Part shown: positions 1 to 5,774 of the stretch, in pieces
Position numbering within the stretch: position 1 is the stretch's first letter
Layout: every line of letters starts with the position of its first letter
Assembly (NCBI GenBank): GCA_030654205.1
Contig: JAURXW010000507.1
Location: 1 to 5,774, forward strand
Origin: Bacteriovorax sp.
Lineage (GTDB): Bacteria > Bdellovibrionota > Bacteriovoracia > Bacteriovoracales > Bacteriovoracaceae
Direction of reading: 5' to 3'
Length of the DNA stretch: 5,774 nucleotides
Notes under the pieces: model-generated
What the model was told of the DNA's origin: nothing
The model's input: the letters and a program-made list of their open reading frames with translations, nothing else
Databases searched by the model: none
Position numbers and translations under genes: made by a program

Positions 1-582
1 AAGGATTTTTCTAAGTTCACCTTCATCAACGCCTAAACGTTTGGCAATTCCTGGTAAGTGCCACACGGGCTCCAAAGCAACTTTAGTTACTTTAATATCC
101 ATATTTTCTTTAATAATTTTTCCATCAACTTTTAATCTTCCTGCTGCTATCGCAAGATGAATTTCTGGAAGCTGGAGATGGGCCTGAGTTACAGAAATTG
201 TTGGACGAATATCATAACCATCTTCATAAAGTTTTTTAAAATTTAATTGTACGTCTAAGCCCCATGGGTCAATTGAAACCATTTTATCAGGATCAAACCA
301 AGAAGCATGAGGACCAATTTTCACAGGGCTTTCAGTGTTATGCAGATCAGGTTTATGGTTAATATCATACGAGCCTTGGGCAATTGAAAGCGCCCGATAG
401 ATTGCATAACTTCCACTGTGAGTCCCGATTGCATTTCTTTCTTTTACGTCAGTTAGTGAAGCAATAACGGGTCCACGCTCACTTGGGCTTTTAGCACCCC
501 AGTGAATTGGCAAAGTATGCTTGTAAACTTGTTTTGAATGCGATGTTAAAATAACATGCGCTGATCTTTTAAATTCTGTCAT
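1..582 (-). CDS. GTP cyclohydrolase II-like protein, N-terminal domain (URC1-type), 3' end cut by window edge
   Basis: Reading leftwards from ATG at 580-582, the frame stays open for 194 codons to the window edge. The visible part matches, from memory, the N-terminal domain (GTP_CH_N type) that precedes the cyclohydrolase II domain in long (about 400 aa) RibA-like proteins. Matching blocks are IHWGA (26-30), RGPVIASLTD (36-45), NAIGTHSGSYA (50-60), SIDPWG (103-108), YDIRPTISVTQAH (123-135) and EPVWHLPGIAKR (171-182). The zinc-cysteine catalytic half would lie off the left edge, so activity cannot be judged here. Ordinary bacterial RibA lacks this extension. The architecture fits the URC1 family, which is needed for the URC uracil-degradation route in yeasts and also occurs in bacteria. 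A GAGGA ribosome site (587-591) supports the start. The gene begins 45 nt after the mmsA stop on the same strand, with no terminator between, so the two are probably cotranscribed. A role in riboflavin synthesis is the less likely alternative. Confidence 0.85.
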   Translation of the reverse strand, partial: MTEFKRSAHVILTSHSKQVYKHTLPIHWGAKSPSERGPVIASLTDVKERNAIGTHSGSYAIYRALSIAQGSYDINHKPDLHNTESPVKIGPHASWFDPDKMVSIDPWGLDVQLNFKKLYEDGYDIRPTISVTQAHLQLPEIHLAIAAGRLKVDGKIIKENMDIKVTKVALEPVWHLPGIAKRLGVDEGELRKIL

Positions 583-627
583 ATATTCCTCGTTTCTTAG
601 TTTCTCTAGTATTTATTTAAAATTAAA

Positions 628-2112
628 TTATGACATCCAATTATTGTCATTTTGCTTTTCCCATTTAACAGTTACTTTTTTTATATTAGACCAAAAATCT
701 AATGAGTGCTGTCCTGTAATATCACCATGGCCAAACTTAGAAGCATTAATACCACCAAAAGAAAATGGCTCACGAGGAACAGGAACTCCAACATTAACTC
801 CAACCATTCCCGTACTTGCCATTCTGATGACTTTTTCAGCTAATGCTCCATTTGAAGTAAATACTGAACAAGCATTTCCGTAAGTCACACTATTTTCAAT
901 TTTCATTGCTTCACTGATATCTTTGCAACGAATGATCGAGATAATCGGTCCAAATAATTCAACTGTCGCAGCTTCACTTCCGGGTTGAACATTATCTAGA
1001 ATTGTAGGTCCGATCCAATTGCCTTCTTCCATTCCTTTTGGTGCAACTGCAAGTCTTCCATCGAGAAGAATTTTCGCTCCAGCTGTTTCTGCTCTCGTGA
1101 TTGCTTCTTTTAAGAATGCCACTTGAGCTTTTGTAATAATGGCGCCCATGTCGCTACCAAGTTTTAATGAACTTGCACGATTTATAATTTTTTCAATATG
1201 TTTTTTTGTATCTTCTGGATTTCCAACAACCAACAAAACAGACGCGGCCATACAACGTTGACCTGCACATCCTGTAAACGAGTCACTTATTCCAACACCG
1301 GCCATATCGGCGTTTGCATCGGGTAGTAATACGATATGATTTTTAGCGCCCCCGAGAGCGAGTACTCTTTTTCCTTCTTTTGTCCCACGATCATAAACAG
1401 CTTTAGCTATTTTAGTTGAGCCGACAAAACCTATCGCCTTAACTGCCTTGTGATCAATAATGGCTTCCACGGTTTCTTTAGTACCTTGAAGCACTTGAAA
1501 TAATCCATCCGGAAGTCCGGCTTCTTTTAATGCTGAAGCAATTTTTAGTGATGTTAAGGGAGTTTTCTCTGATGGTTTCCAGATATAAGCGTTACCTAAA
1601 GTTAAAGCGATAGGAATAGTCCACATTGGAACCATGGCTGGAAAATTAAAAGGCGTTATATTGGCAACAACTCCAACGGGTTCTCTTCGATATTCACAAC
1701 TAACTCCGCGTGATACTTCTACTTTTCCACCGAGGTCCATATTTTGAAGTGCTATTGCGTATTCTAAAACTTCAATTCCTTTCATTAATCCAGCTTTTCC
1801 TTCATCAAAATTTTTCCCGGACTCAGCACTTTTTAAATGTGCAATTTCATCCATGTCACGAATAAGAATATTTCTAAAATTAAACATAACTTTAGTGCGC
1901 TCTTTCATTGGAACTTCGGCCCATGATAATTGAGCAATAGCAGCAGCATCAATTGTGGCATCTACTGCATTTCGACTTGCACAATTAAATTCACCAATAA
2001 TTTTTCCATTATATGGACTAATAACTTGAATCTTTTCGCCACTTCCTTTTACAAATTCTCCATTAATAAAATTTTGGCAGCTGATAATCTCAGCGGGTAT
2101 TTTTATAGTCAT
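628..2112 (-). CDS. mmsA: CoA-acylating methylmalonate/malonate-semialdehyde dehydrogenase
   Basis: Complete 494-aa enzyme of the aldehyde dehydrogenase superfamily, normal in length. The family oxidises methylmalonate semialdehyde or malonate semialdehyde with NAD and CoA, giving propionyl-CoA or acetyl-CoA plus CO2. Visible motifs are PFNFP (154-158, oxyanion-hole Asn156), FVGST (229-233, Rossmann nucleotide binding), GQRCMA with catalytic Cys287, and ELFGP (385-389, NAD ribose contact). The general-base Glu of hydrolytic aldehyde dehydrogenases (LELGG) is replaced by Ala252 in LALGGAKNH. Loss of this Glu is characteristic of the CoA-dependent MMSDH branch, where CoA rather than water releases the acyl group. 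The C-terminal PREPFSFGG (446-454) and FGHGDITG (460-467) also fit this family. The ATG at 2110-2112 is chosen because AAGGA (2121-2125) lies 8 nt upstream; an in-frame GTG directly before it (2113-2115) has only 5 nt. It is the first gene of the leftward unit. Substrate preference (valine, inositol, beta-alanine or pyrimidine breakdown) is not set by sequence, but the downstream URC1-like gene favours malonate semialdehyde. Confidence 0.93.
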   Translation of the reverse strand: MTIKIPAEIISCQNFINGEFVKGSGEKIQVISPYNGKIIGEFNCASRNAVDATIDAAAIAQLSWAEVPMKERTKVMFNFRNILIRDMDEIAHLKSAESGKNFDEGKAGLMKGIEVLEYAIALQNMDLGGKVEVSRGVSCEYRREPVGVVANITPFNFPAMVPMWTIPIALTLGNAYIWKPSEKTPLTSLKIASALKEAGLPDGLFQVLQGTKETVEAIIDHKAVKAIGFVGSTKIAKAVYDRGTKEGKRVLALGGAKNHIVLLPDANADMAGVGISDSFTGCAGQRCMAASVLLVVGNPEDTKKHIEKIINRASSLKLGSDMGAIITKAQVAFLKEAITRAETAGAKILLDGRLAVAPKGMEEGNWIGPTILDNVQPGSEAATVELFGPIISIIRCKDISEAMKIENSVTYGNACSVFTSNGALAEKVIRMASTGMVGVNVGVPVPREPFSFGGINASKFGHGDITGQHSLDFWSNIKKVTVKWEKQNDNNWMS

Positions 2113-2158
2113 CACAAGGTTCCTTAGAAGAAATTGTTAAAAGAAAATTAAAGAAGGA

Positions 2159-2189
2159 ATTCTATGCCTAATGGCAACACCTTTACCAA
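2159..2189 (-). promoter_or_regulatory. candidate sigma70-type promoter for the mmsA operon
   Basis: On the minus strand a -10-like TAGAAT (2159-2164, 5 of 6 to consensus) is preceded by TTGGTA (2184-2189, 4 of 6 to the -35 consensus) with a 19-nt spacer, slightly longer than ideal. It lies about 50 nt before the mmsA start. The spacer contains the short inverted repeat TGCC-TAAT-GGCA (2165-2176), a possible operator half-site pair. This is motif matching by eye only. Confidence 0.35.
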
Positions 2190-2223
2190 TGAAAAATTAC
2201 AATGACGCATAAAAAACTGGGCG

Positions 2224-2253
2224 TTGACATTTGTTGCCTTTATTGATGAGATT
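2224..2253 (+). promoter_or_regulatory. candidate promoter for the small secreted protein gene
   Basis: A perfect -35 hexamer TTGACA lies at 2224-2229. The best -10 match at proper distance is only GAGATT (2248-2253, 18-nt spacer, 3 of 6), so the promoter may be weak or need an activator. The site ends about 30 nt before the start codon at 2284 and is divergent from the mmsA promoter. Confidence 0.35.
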
Positions 2254-2283
2254 TAGATTGTTCACTATTATGGAGGAAAACCT

Positions 2284-2604
2284 ATGAAAGCATTTTTTTT
2301 AACCCTTGTACTCCTTTCTGGCTCTAGCTTTGCTCAAAGCCAATCAAGCATTCAAGAGACCCCGTCAAATTCTGTGTGGATTGATACCAATGTGGTTCTT
2401 ATTTCTAATAGCCAGAATCCTGAAATCGCCAGAAGAGATTGTGAAACAACGATGCGCATTCTAAGCATTATGAGCAACGATAAAATAGTTTTTCGTTCAA
2501 CATGTGAACCAACAACAAATCCAAGATGCAATTATTATTTTTGCTATCAATTAAATACTAAGGCCTTAGTTGTCAATCAACACGATCACGATCATTTGCA
2601 ATAA
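2284..2604 (+). CDS. small secreted protein of unknown function, Cys-containing with His/Asp tail
   Basis: The product is 106 aa; I do not recognise the family. The start is well supported by GGAGG at 2272-2276, 7 nt before the ATG. Residues 1-17 form a classical Sec signal peptide: Lys2, a hydrophobic core FFLTLVLL, then SGSSFA with a likely signal peptidase I cut after Ala17 (SFA|QSQ). No lipobox cysteine is present, so a soluble periplasmic or exported protein of about 89 residues is expected. The mature part has four cysteines (53, 74, 82, 87), enough for two disulfides, and ends in a His/Asp stretch (HDHDH at 100-104) that could bind metal, although this is speculative. The C82-x4-C87 region is aromatic-rich (NYYFCY). 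It is followed after 51 nt by the FUSC-family gene on the same strand, with a large inverted repeat between them, so cotranscription is uncertain. Codon use resembles its neighbours. Confidence 0.8.
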   Translation: MKAFFLTLVLLSGSSFAQSQSSIQETPSNSVWIDTNVVLISNSQNPEIARRDCETTMRILSIMSNDKIVFRSTCEPTTNPRCNYYFCYQLNTKALVVNQHDHDHLQ

Positions 2605-2618
2605 TTTTTAGACTGAAC

Positions 2619-2647
2619 TAGGCATTGGCCAATAGTCTCTATAGAAT
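2619..2647 (+). promoter_or_regulatory. candidate promoter giving a leaderless FUSC-gene transcript
   Basis: A -10-like TAGAAT (2642-2647, 5 of 6) has TAGGCA (2619-2624, 4 of 6 to TTGACA) exactly 17 nt upstream. Initiation about 7-9 nt after the -10 would fall at or next to the ATG at 2656, which would explain why that start has no Shine-Dalgarno sequence. One ATTGGCCAAT palindrome sits in the spacer and the other directly after the -10, which are typical repressor operator positions. Not demonstrated. Confidence 0.35.
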
Positions 2648-2660
2648 ATTGGCCAATGCC
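2621..2660. repeat. perfect 14-bp inverted repeat with embedded ATTGGCCAAT palindromes
   Basis: The left arm GGCATTGGCCAATA (2621-2634) is the exact reverse complement of the right arm TATTGGCCAATGCC (2647-2660), with a 12-nt loop (2635-2646). Each arm contains the 10-bp palindrome ATTGGCCAAT (2624-2633 and 2648-2657), so the two sites are also a direct repeat 24 bp apart. The right arm includes the ATG (2656-2658) of the FUSC-family gene. No T-run follows the right arm, which argues against an intrinsic terminator reading rightwards. Either a double operator or a start-codon-sequestering RNA hairpin is possible. Confidence 0.85.
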
Positions 2661-3714
2661 ACTAAAAGAACATTTAGAAAATACATTTAAGTTAACTCCT
2701 TCCTCAACTCCCATTCCTAGAATGGTACTATGTTCTTTATGCACAACACTCCCTTTAATTTTAGGTTTTGTTCTTAATCAATTACCTCTTGCTATTTTCG
2801 GTGGGCTCTTTGGTTTTGTGCTCATTCTTAATGATCACTTCGGACCATTAAGACAACGCATTAATCACCTTGCAATCACTTTTTTATTGCTCTCCTTGTC
2901 TTTTTATCTAGGTGCCATCTTGGCCAATAATAATCTGATGACGGCGCTAGCCTTGTTCATCATTTCTTTTATTTTAGGAAAAGCAAAAAATTTTGGAATT
3001 GAACTAGAGCGTTTACTGCTTTTTATGGCATTGCAAATTTTAACAGCGGCAGGATCTCCGGGAATTAAAGATTTTTTTTGGAGCATTATGCTCTATTTCA
3101 CATTGGCCTTTCTTAATTATATAATTTGCTTAACTTTAATTTATTATTTTTTCCGTCACGCTTCTGAATTTATGGCCAGTAAAAGAGAGACTTTTAAAAA
3201 AATTATTAACCAAAAAGAAACTAATCGTTTTGCCATTGTTTTTGCATTAACCACCACACTTGGATTTATTTTAGCAAATATTTTACACATAAGCCGAGGC
3301 TACTGGGTGGTTGGAACTACACTTATTGTGATGCTACCAAATAGTACTCAAAGTATTTATAAAAGTGCTCAACGTTTGGTCGGAACATTTGTGGGTGTAC
3401 TCTTAGCTGCTTTCTGTCTCCATTTTGGGCACGATCCAATTAGTCTCATTCTTTTTGTTCTAGTCGCAGCTTATTTTGCGCCACTAGGACTTACTCGCAA
3501 TTACTGGCTAGGCAATATTTTCATTGCAGCTTTAATTTTATTTTTACTTGAAATTTCAAGTGGGAAAAATACGGACAGCATAGACTTGGCAAAATTGCGC
3601 ACAATTGACATAGGACTTGGCTGTTTACTAGGAATTATTGGCTCATTTATCAATGATCCAAGTTTTTTAAAAAAATTCAAAAAAAAGCCAAAAGCTCTCT
3701 TGATAACAATTTAA
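2656..3714 (+). CDS. FUSC-family (fusaric acid resistance-like) inner-membrane protein
   Basis: A 352-aa polytopic membrane protein with about ten to twelve hydrophobic segments, in two blocks. The first covers roughly residues 23-58, 72-107, 118-133 and 140-166; the second covers 192-229, 241-279, 284-300 and 314-331. They are joined by a short charged loop (167-190). The second block carries RGYWVVGTTLIVMLPN (214-229) followed by QSIYKSAQRLVGTFVG (232-247), the pattern typical of the FUSC / aromatic-acid exporter superfamily. Classical members (AaeB, YccS) are 650-700 aa with a large soluble domain between the two membrane halves; here that domain is essentially absent. Export of small aromatic or other toxic compounds is the family-level guess, with the substrate unknown. 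The C-terminus is lysine-rich (339-346) and probably cytoplasmic. No Shine-Dalgarno precedes the ATG, which lies in the right arm of an inverted repeat. The next in-frame ATG (2722, Met23) also lacks one and would remove the N-terminal segment that FUSC proteins usually have, so 2656 is kept. Confidence 0.75.
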   Translation: MPLKEHLENTFKLTPSSTPIPRMVLCSLCTTLPLILGFVLNQLPLAIFGGLFGFVLILNDHFGPLRQRINHLAITFLLLSLSFYLGAILANNNLMTALALFIISFILGKAKNFGIELERLLLFMALQILTAAGSPGIKDFFWSIMLYFTLAFLNYIICLTLIYYFFRHASEFMASKRETFKKIINQKETNRFAIVFALTTTLGFILANILHISRGYWVVGTTLIVMLPNSTQSIYKSAQRLVGTFVGVLLAAFCLHFGHDPISLILFVLVAAYFAPLGLTRNYWLGNIFIAALILFLLEISSGKNTDSIDLAKLRTIDIGLGCLLGIIGSFINDPSFLKKFKKKPKALLITI

Positions 3715-4006
3715 TGCCACGTTAAATTTTAGAGAATACTCATTTTCGCTGGCAGGAAATCTACTATTTAAAAATCTTATCCTTAATACAAACGTTAAAT
3801 TAATATTCAAAAAAGCTATTCATAAAAAACCACTAATACACTGGGCTTCTTTTTTTATTTATGTTTCTATCTTCTATTATCTCCCAAATGAGATGGTTCC
3901 CCGTCGTCCTTCATAGGTATTTTTACTTTTTTTTTATGTCTTAAGCCAGTTTCTTAACACTAATTTTATGCCAATAAATTTAAAGTAGAGCAAAGAGAGG
4001 TTATTT
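3715..4006. other. 292-nt AT-rich intergenic region before the kdp operon
   Basis: No coding frame of note on either strand. It holds long T-tracts (3850-3857 and 3927-3935) and one small imperfect stem: ATCTC (3879-3883) pairs with GAGAT (3890-3894) around a 6-nt loop, extendable by G-U pairs. A short TTAAG/CTTAA inverted repeat lies at 3941-3957. I see no convincing intrinsic terminator for the FUSC gene and no recognisable riboswitch; the ydaO (c-di-AMP) and other known consensus patterns were not apparent. The final ~90 nt probably contain the kdp promoter. Confidence 0.6.
3918..3984 (+). promoter_or_regulatory. candidate kdp promoter with T-rich KdpE-like box
   Basis: The stretch at 3918-3940 is nearly all thymine, with TTTTTAC followed by a nine-T run ending in ATGTC. 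It resembles the T-rich KdpE-binding region that lies upstream of E. coli kdpFABC. Downstream is TTAACA (3954-3959, 5 of 6 to the -35 consensus), with weak -10 options TAAATT (3975-3980, spacer 15) or TTTAAA (3979-3984, spacer 19). A poor -10 is compatible with activator dependence. Resemblance in AT-rich DNA can be accidental, and kdpDE are not in the window. Confidence 0.3.
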
Positions 4007-4090
4007 ATGGATTTTTTACTTACTGGAATCTTAACTATCGGAATTGTTGGCTATCTTATTTACACATTGGTTTACCCCGAAAAATTTTAG
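4007..4090 (+). CDS. kdpF: KdpF, small membrane subunit of the Kdp potassium ATPase
   Basis: A 27-aa product consisting of one hydrophobic helix (about residues 4-22) and a short charged tail ending PEKF. The GYLIYTLVYPEKF segment matches the usual KdpF pattern (GYL.Y.L..PE.F), and length and position agree with the family. KdpF is a single-span peptide that stabilises the KdpFABC complex in the inner membrane. The start is supported by GAGAGG (3995-4000), 6 nt before the ATG. Its TAG stop overlaps the ribosome site of kdpA (AGGAGA, 4089-4094), with 9 nt between the genes, which suggests translational coupling. It is the first gene of the operon. Confidence 0.9.
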   Translation: MDFLLTGILTIGIVGYLIYTLVYPEKF

Positions 4091-4099
4091 GAGAATGAT

Positions 4100-5773
4100 A
4101 TGAGTGTTTTGGATTTTTTTGAAATTATCCTTAGCTTTAGCGCAATAATTTTTCTCACAGTTATTTTAGGTAAATATATGGCGCTCGTGTTCGAAGGGAA
4201 AATTGCAATTTTTAATAAAATTGAAAATATTGTCTATAATGTTCTCGGACTTAAAACTCAAAATGAAATGAATTGGATTGATTATACTTTAAATGTTTTA
4301 GTTTTTAATTTAATTGGGTTTATTTTTGTATTAGTTATATTAATGATGCAGAACTTATTACCATTAAATCCGCAACATTTTTCAGGTTTATCGTTTCCAC
4401 TTGCCTTCAATATTGCTGCTAGTTTTGTGACGAATACTAATTGGCAATCATATGGTGGTGAAAGTACCTTAAGTTATTTTTCTCAAATGTTAGCTCTAGG
4501 AACCCAGAATTTCTTAAGCGCAGCAACTGGAATTACGGTACTCTTGGCCTTGATCAGAGGGCTTTCTCGAAAATCTGTTCAAGAGCAAAAAATTGCAATG
4601 TTGGGTAATTTTTGGAAAGACCTAACTCGTTCTACCTTGTTTATTTTAATACCACTTTCAATTTTTCTAGCTTTTATTTTAATCAAACAAGGCACAATTC
4701 AAAATTTTACGTCATACATACATGCAACATCGATCGAAGGCAAAGAACAATTACTTCCCGGAGGACCAGCAGCTTCGCAAATCGCGATTAAGCAATTGGG
4801 AACAAATGGTGGTGGATTTTTTAATGTTAACTCTGCCCATCCATATGAAAATCCAACTCCTCTTACAAACTGGCTATCTCTACTTTCAATCATTCTTATT
4901 CCAGCTGCTCTAACATACACATATGGACTTATGATCGGTGATAAAAAGCAAGGTTGGGCGATTTTTGCAGCGATGATGATTTTGTTAATGGTCGGAACAT
5001 TTCTTATTATACATTCTGATCTTTCAGTTAATAGTATGGAAGGAAAAGAAACACGAATTGGTATAATTAATAGTTCAATGTGGACAGGATGGACCACAGC
5101 GGCTTCGAATGGCTCAGTCAATGCAATGATCTCAAGCCAGGCTCCTATATCAGGAGCGATTGCAATGCTCAACATAATGCTTGGTGAAGTAATATTTGGA
5201 GGTGTTGGTTGTGGTTTATATGGAATGATTTTATTTGTTATTCTCACCGTTTTCCTTTCAGGACTTATGGTGGGAAGGACACCTGAATATTTAGGAAAAA
5301 AAATTGAGTCTCGTGAAATTAAAATGATTATCCTTGCGATTCTGGCCCCAAGTGCATGCATCCTCATTGGAGGTGCGCTTGGATTATCAACTCAAATGGG
5401 TCTAAGCAGTCTATCACATAAAGGGCCACACGGACTTAGTGAAGTACTATATGCTTTTGCATCGGCCGCTGGAAATAATGGAAGCGCATTCGCTGGTTTA
5501 AATGCCAATACTAATTTTTATAATTACCTCTTAGGATTCACTATGATTATTGGACGTTTTGCAGTTTTGATTCCTGTGATGGCAATTGCAGGAAGTATGG
5601 TTGCAAAAAAATCAAGTCCACCTAGCTTTGGTACATTGGCAACTGATAATACAATTTTTGTCATTTTATTAATTGGAGTAATTATAATTGTCGGCGCTTT
5701 AACATTTTTGCCGGCATTGTCTTTAGGCCCAATAGTCGAACAGTTTTTAATGAATAAAAAGATACTTTTTTAA
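4100..5773 (+). CDS. kdpA: KdpA, potassium-binding channel-like subunit of the Kdp P-type ATPase
   Basis: Complete at 557 aa, the same length as E. coli KdpA. KdpA is the inner-membrane subunit of the SKT (superfamily of K+ transporters) fold that selects K+ for the KdpFABC pump; KdpB hydrolyses ATP. All four selectivity-filter loops are visible: TNTNWQSYGGE (111-121, with Gln116), LGTNGGGFFNVNSAHP (233-248), TTAASNGSVNAM (332-343) and AGNNGSAFAGLNANT (457-471). Other conserved blocks are LGEVIFGGVG (361-370), GLMVGRTPEYLGKKIE (388-403) and GRFAVLIPVMAIAGS (485-499). Just after the third filter the family usually has NAMHDS; here it is NAMISS (341-346). The start is fixed by AGGAGA (4089-4094), 5 nt before the ATG and overlapping the kdpF stop. 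The product would work under potassium limitation. kdpB should follow immediately, but the window ends one base after the stop. Confidence 0.97.
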   Translation: MSVLDFFEIILSFSAIIFLTVILGKYMALVFEGKIAIFNKIENIVYNVLGLKTQNEMNWIDYTLNVLVFNLIGFIFVLVILMMQNLLPLNPQHFSGLSFPLAFNIAASFVTNTNWQSYGGESTLSYFSQMLALGTQNFLSAATGITVLLALIRGLSRKSVQEQKIAMLGNFWKDLTRSTLFILIPLSIFLAFILIKQGTIQNFTSYIHATSIEGKEQLLPGGPAASQIAIKQLGTNGGGFFNVNSAHPYENPTPLTNWLSLLSIILIPAALTYTYGLMIGDKKQGWAIFAAMMILLMVGTFLIIHSDLSVNSMEGKETRIGIINSSMWTGWTTAASNGSVNAMISSQAPISGAIAMLNIMLGEVIFGGVGCGLYGMILFVILTVFLSGLMVGRTPEYLGKKIESREIKMIILAILAPSACILIGGALGLSTQMGLSSLSHKGPHGLSEVLYAFASAAGNNGSAFAGLNANTNFYNYLLGFTMIIGRFAVLIPVMAIAGSMVAKKSSPPSFGTLATDNTIFVILLIGVIIIVGALTFLPALSLGPIVEQFLMNKKILF

Positions 5774-5774
5774 A

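Noticed and set aside
2220..2238. Sigma54-type -24/-12 promoter in the divergent region
   Set aside because: The GG and GC dinucleotides do not have the required 10-nt spacing; the TTGACA reading as a -35 is simpler.
2621..2660. Inverted repeat as a rho-independent terminator of the small secreted protein gene
   Set aside because: The right arm is followed by ACTAAAAGAA rather than a T-run, and it overlaps the start codon of the next gene. On the minus strand it is followed by TAGTTCAGTC, also without a T-run.
2920..2928. Third TTGGCCAAT copy as another operator site
   Set aside because: It is inside the FUSC coding region, where it encodes part of LANN, and it lacks the full ATTGGCCAAT palindrome; codon choice explains it.
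3809..3860. Possible terminator of the FUSC gene before the T-run at 3850-3857
   Set aside because: Only 3-4 bp of pairing can be drawn (CCA/TGG or AAGC/GCTT with a large loop), too weak to call a hairpin.
3876..3914. Riboswitch or structured leader upstream of kdp
   Set aside because: Only short stems with wobble pairs are present (for example 3879-3894 and 3892-3905), and no known aptamer consensus is recognisable. They also lie upstream of the most likely transcription start.
4699..5367. Long minus-strand open frame (222 codons) opposite kdpA
   Set aside because: It lies entirely inside kdpA, whose protein is highly conserved and full length. It has no ribosome site and its translation resembles no membrane or soluble family, so it is a shadow frame.

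Overview
The window is AT-rich, densely coding bacterial DNA with strong Shine-Dalgarno sites, a Sec signal peptide gene and an inner-membrane FUSC-type protein. Together these suggest a Gram-negative bacterium. A low-GC member of the Bdellovibrionota or a similar proteobacterial lineage is possible, but this is inference and the sequence contains no taxonomic marker.

Left part, minus strand (1-2112): a two-gene unit read leftwards. The promoter-proximal gene is a CoA-acylating (methyl)malonate-semialdehyde dehydrogenase (mmsA, complete, 494 aa). After 45 nt comes a gene cut by the window edge, whose 194 visible residues are the N-terminal domain found on long GTP cyclohydrolase II-like proteins. 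That family includes URC1 of the alternative (URC) uracil catabolic pathway. This pathway yields a C3 acid/semialdehyde, and the dehydrogenase could carry it on to acetyl-CoA, so the pair looks like part of a pyrimidine-degradation operon.

Middle part, plus strand (2113-3714): a 171-nt divergent intergenic region holds candidate promoters for both directions. It is followed by a small secreted protein of unknown function (106 aa, four cysteines, His/Asp-rich tail) and a 352-aa FUSC-family membrane protein. The junction between these two genes is the most unusual spot in the window. A perfect 14-bp inverted repeat with a 12-nt loop contains two copies of the palindrome ATTGGCCAAT, and the second copy includes the ATG of the FUSC gene, which has no Shine-Dalgarno sequence. 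A -10-like hexamer lies 8 nt before that ATG, so a leaderless, operator-controlled transcript is one explanation and an RNA hairpin is the other.

Right part, plus strand (3715-5774): a 292-nt non-coding stretch with a T-rich block that could be a KdpE-type site, then the start of a high-affinity potassium-uptake operon. It contains kdpF (27 aa, too short for standard ORF calling) and a full-length kdpA (557 aa). The window ends one base after the kdpA stop codon, so kdpB, kdpC and any kdpDE would lie beyond it.

No RNA gene, mobile element, CRISPR array or convincing intrinsic terminator was found.
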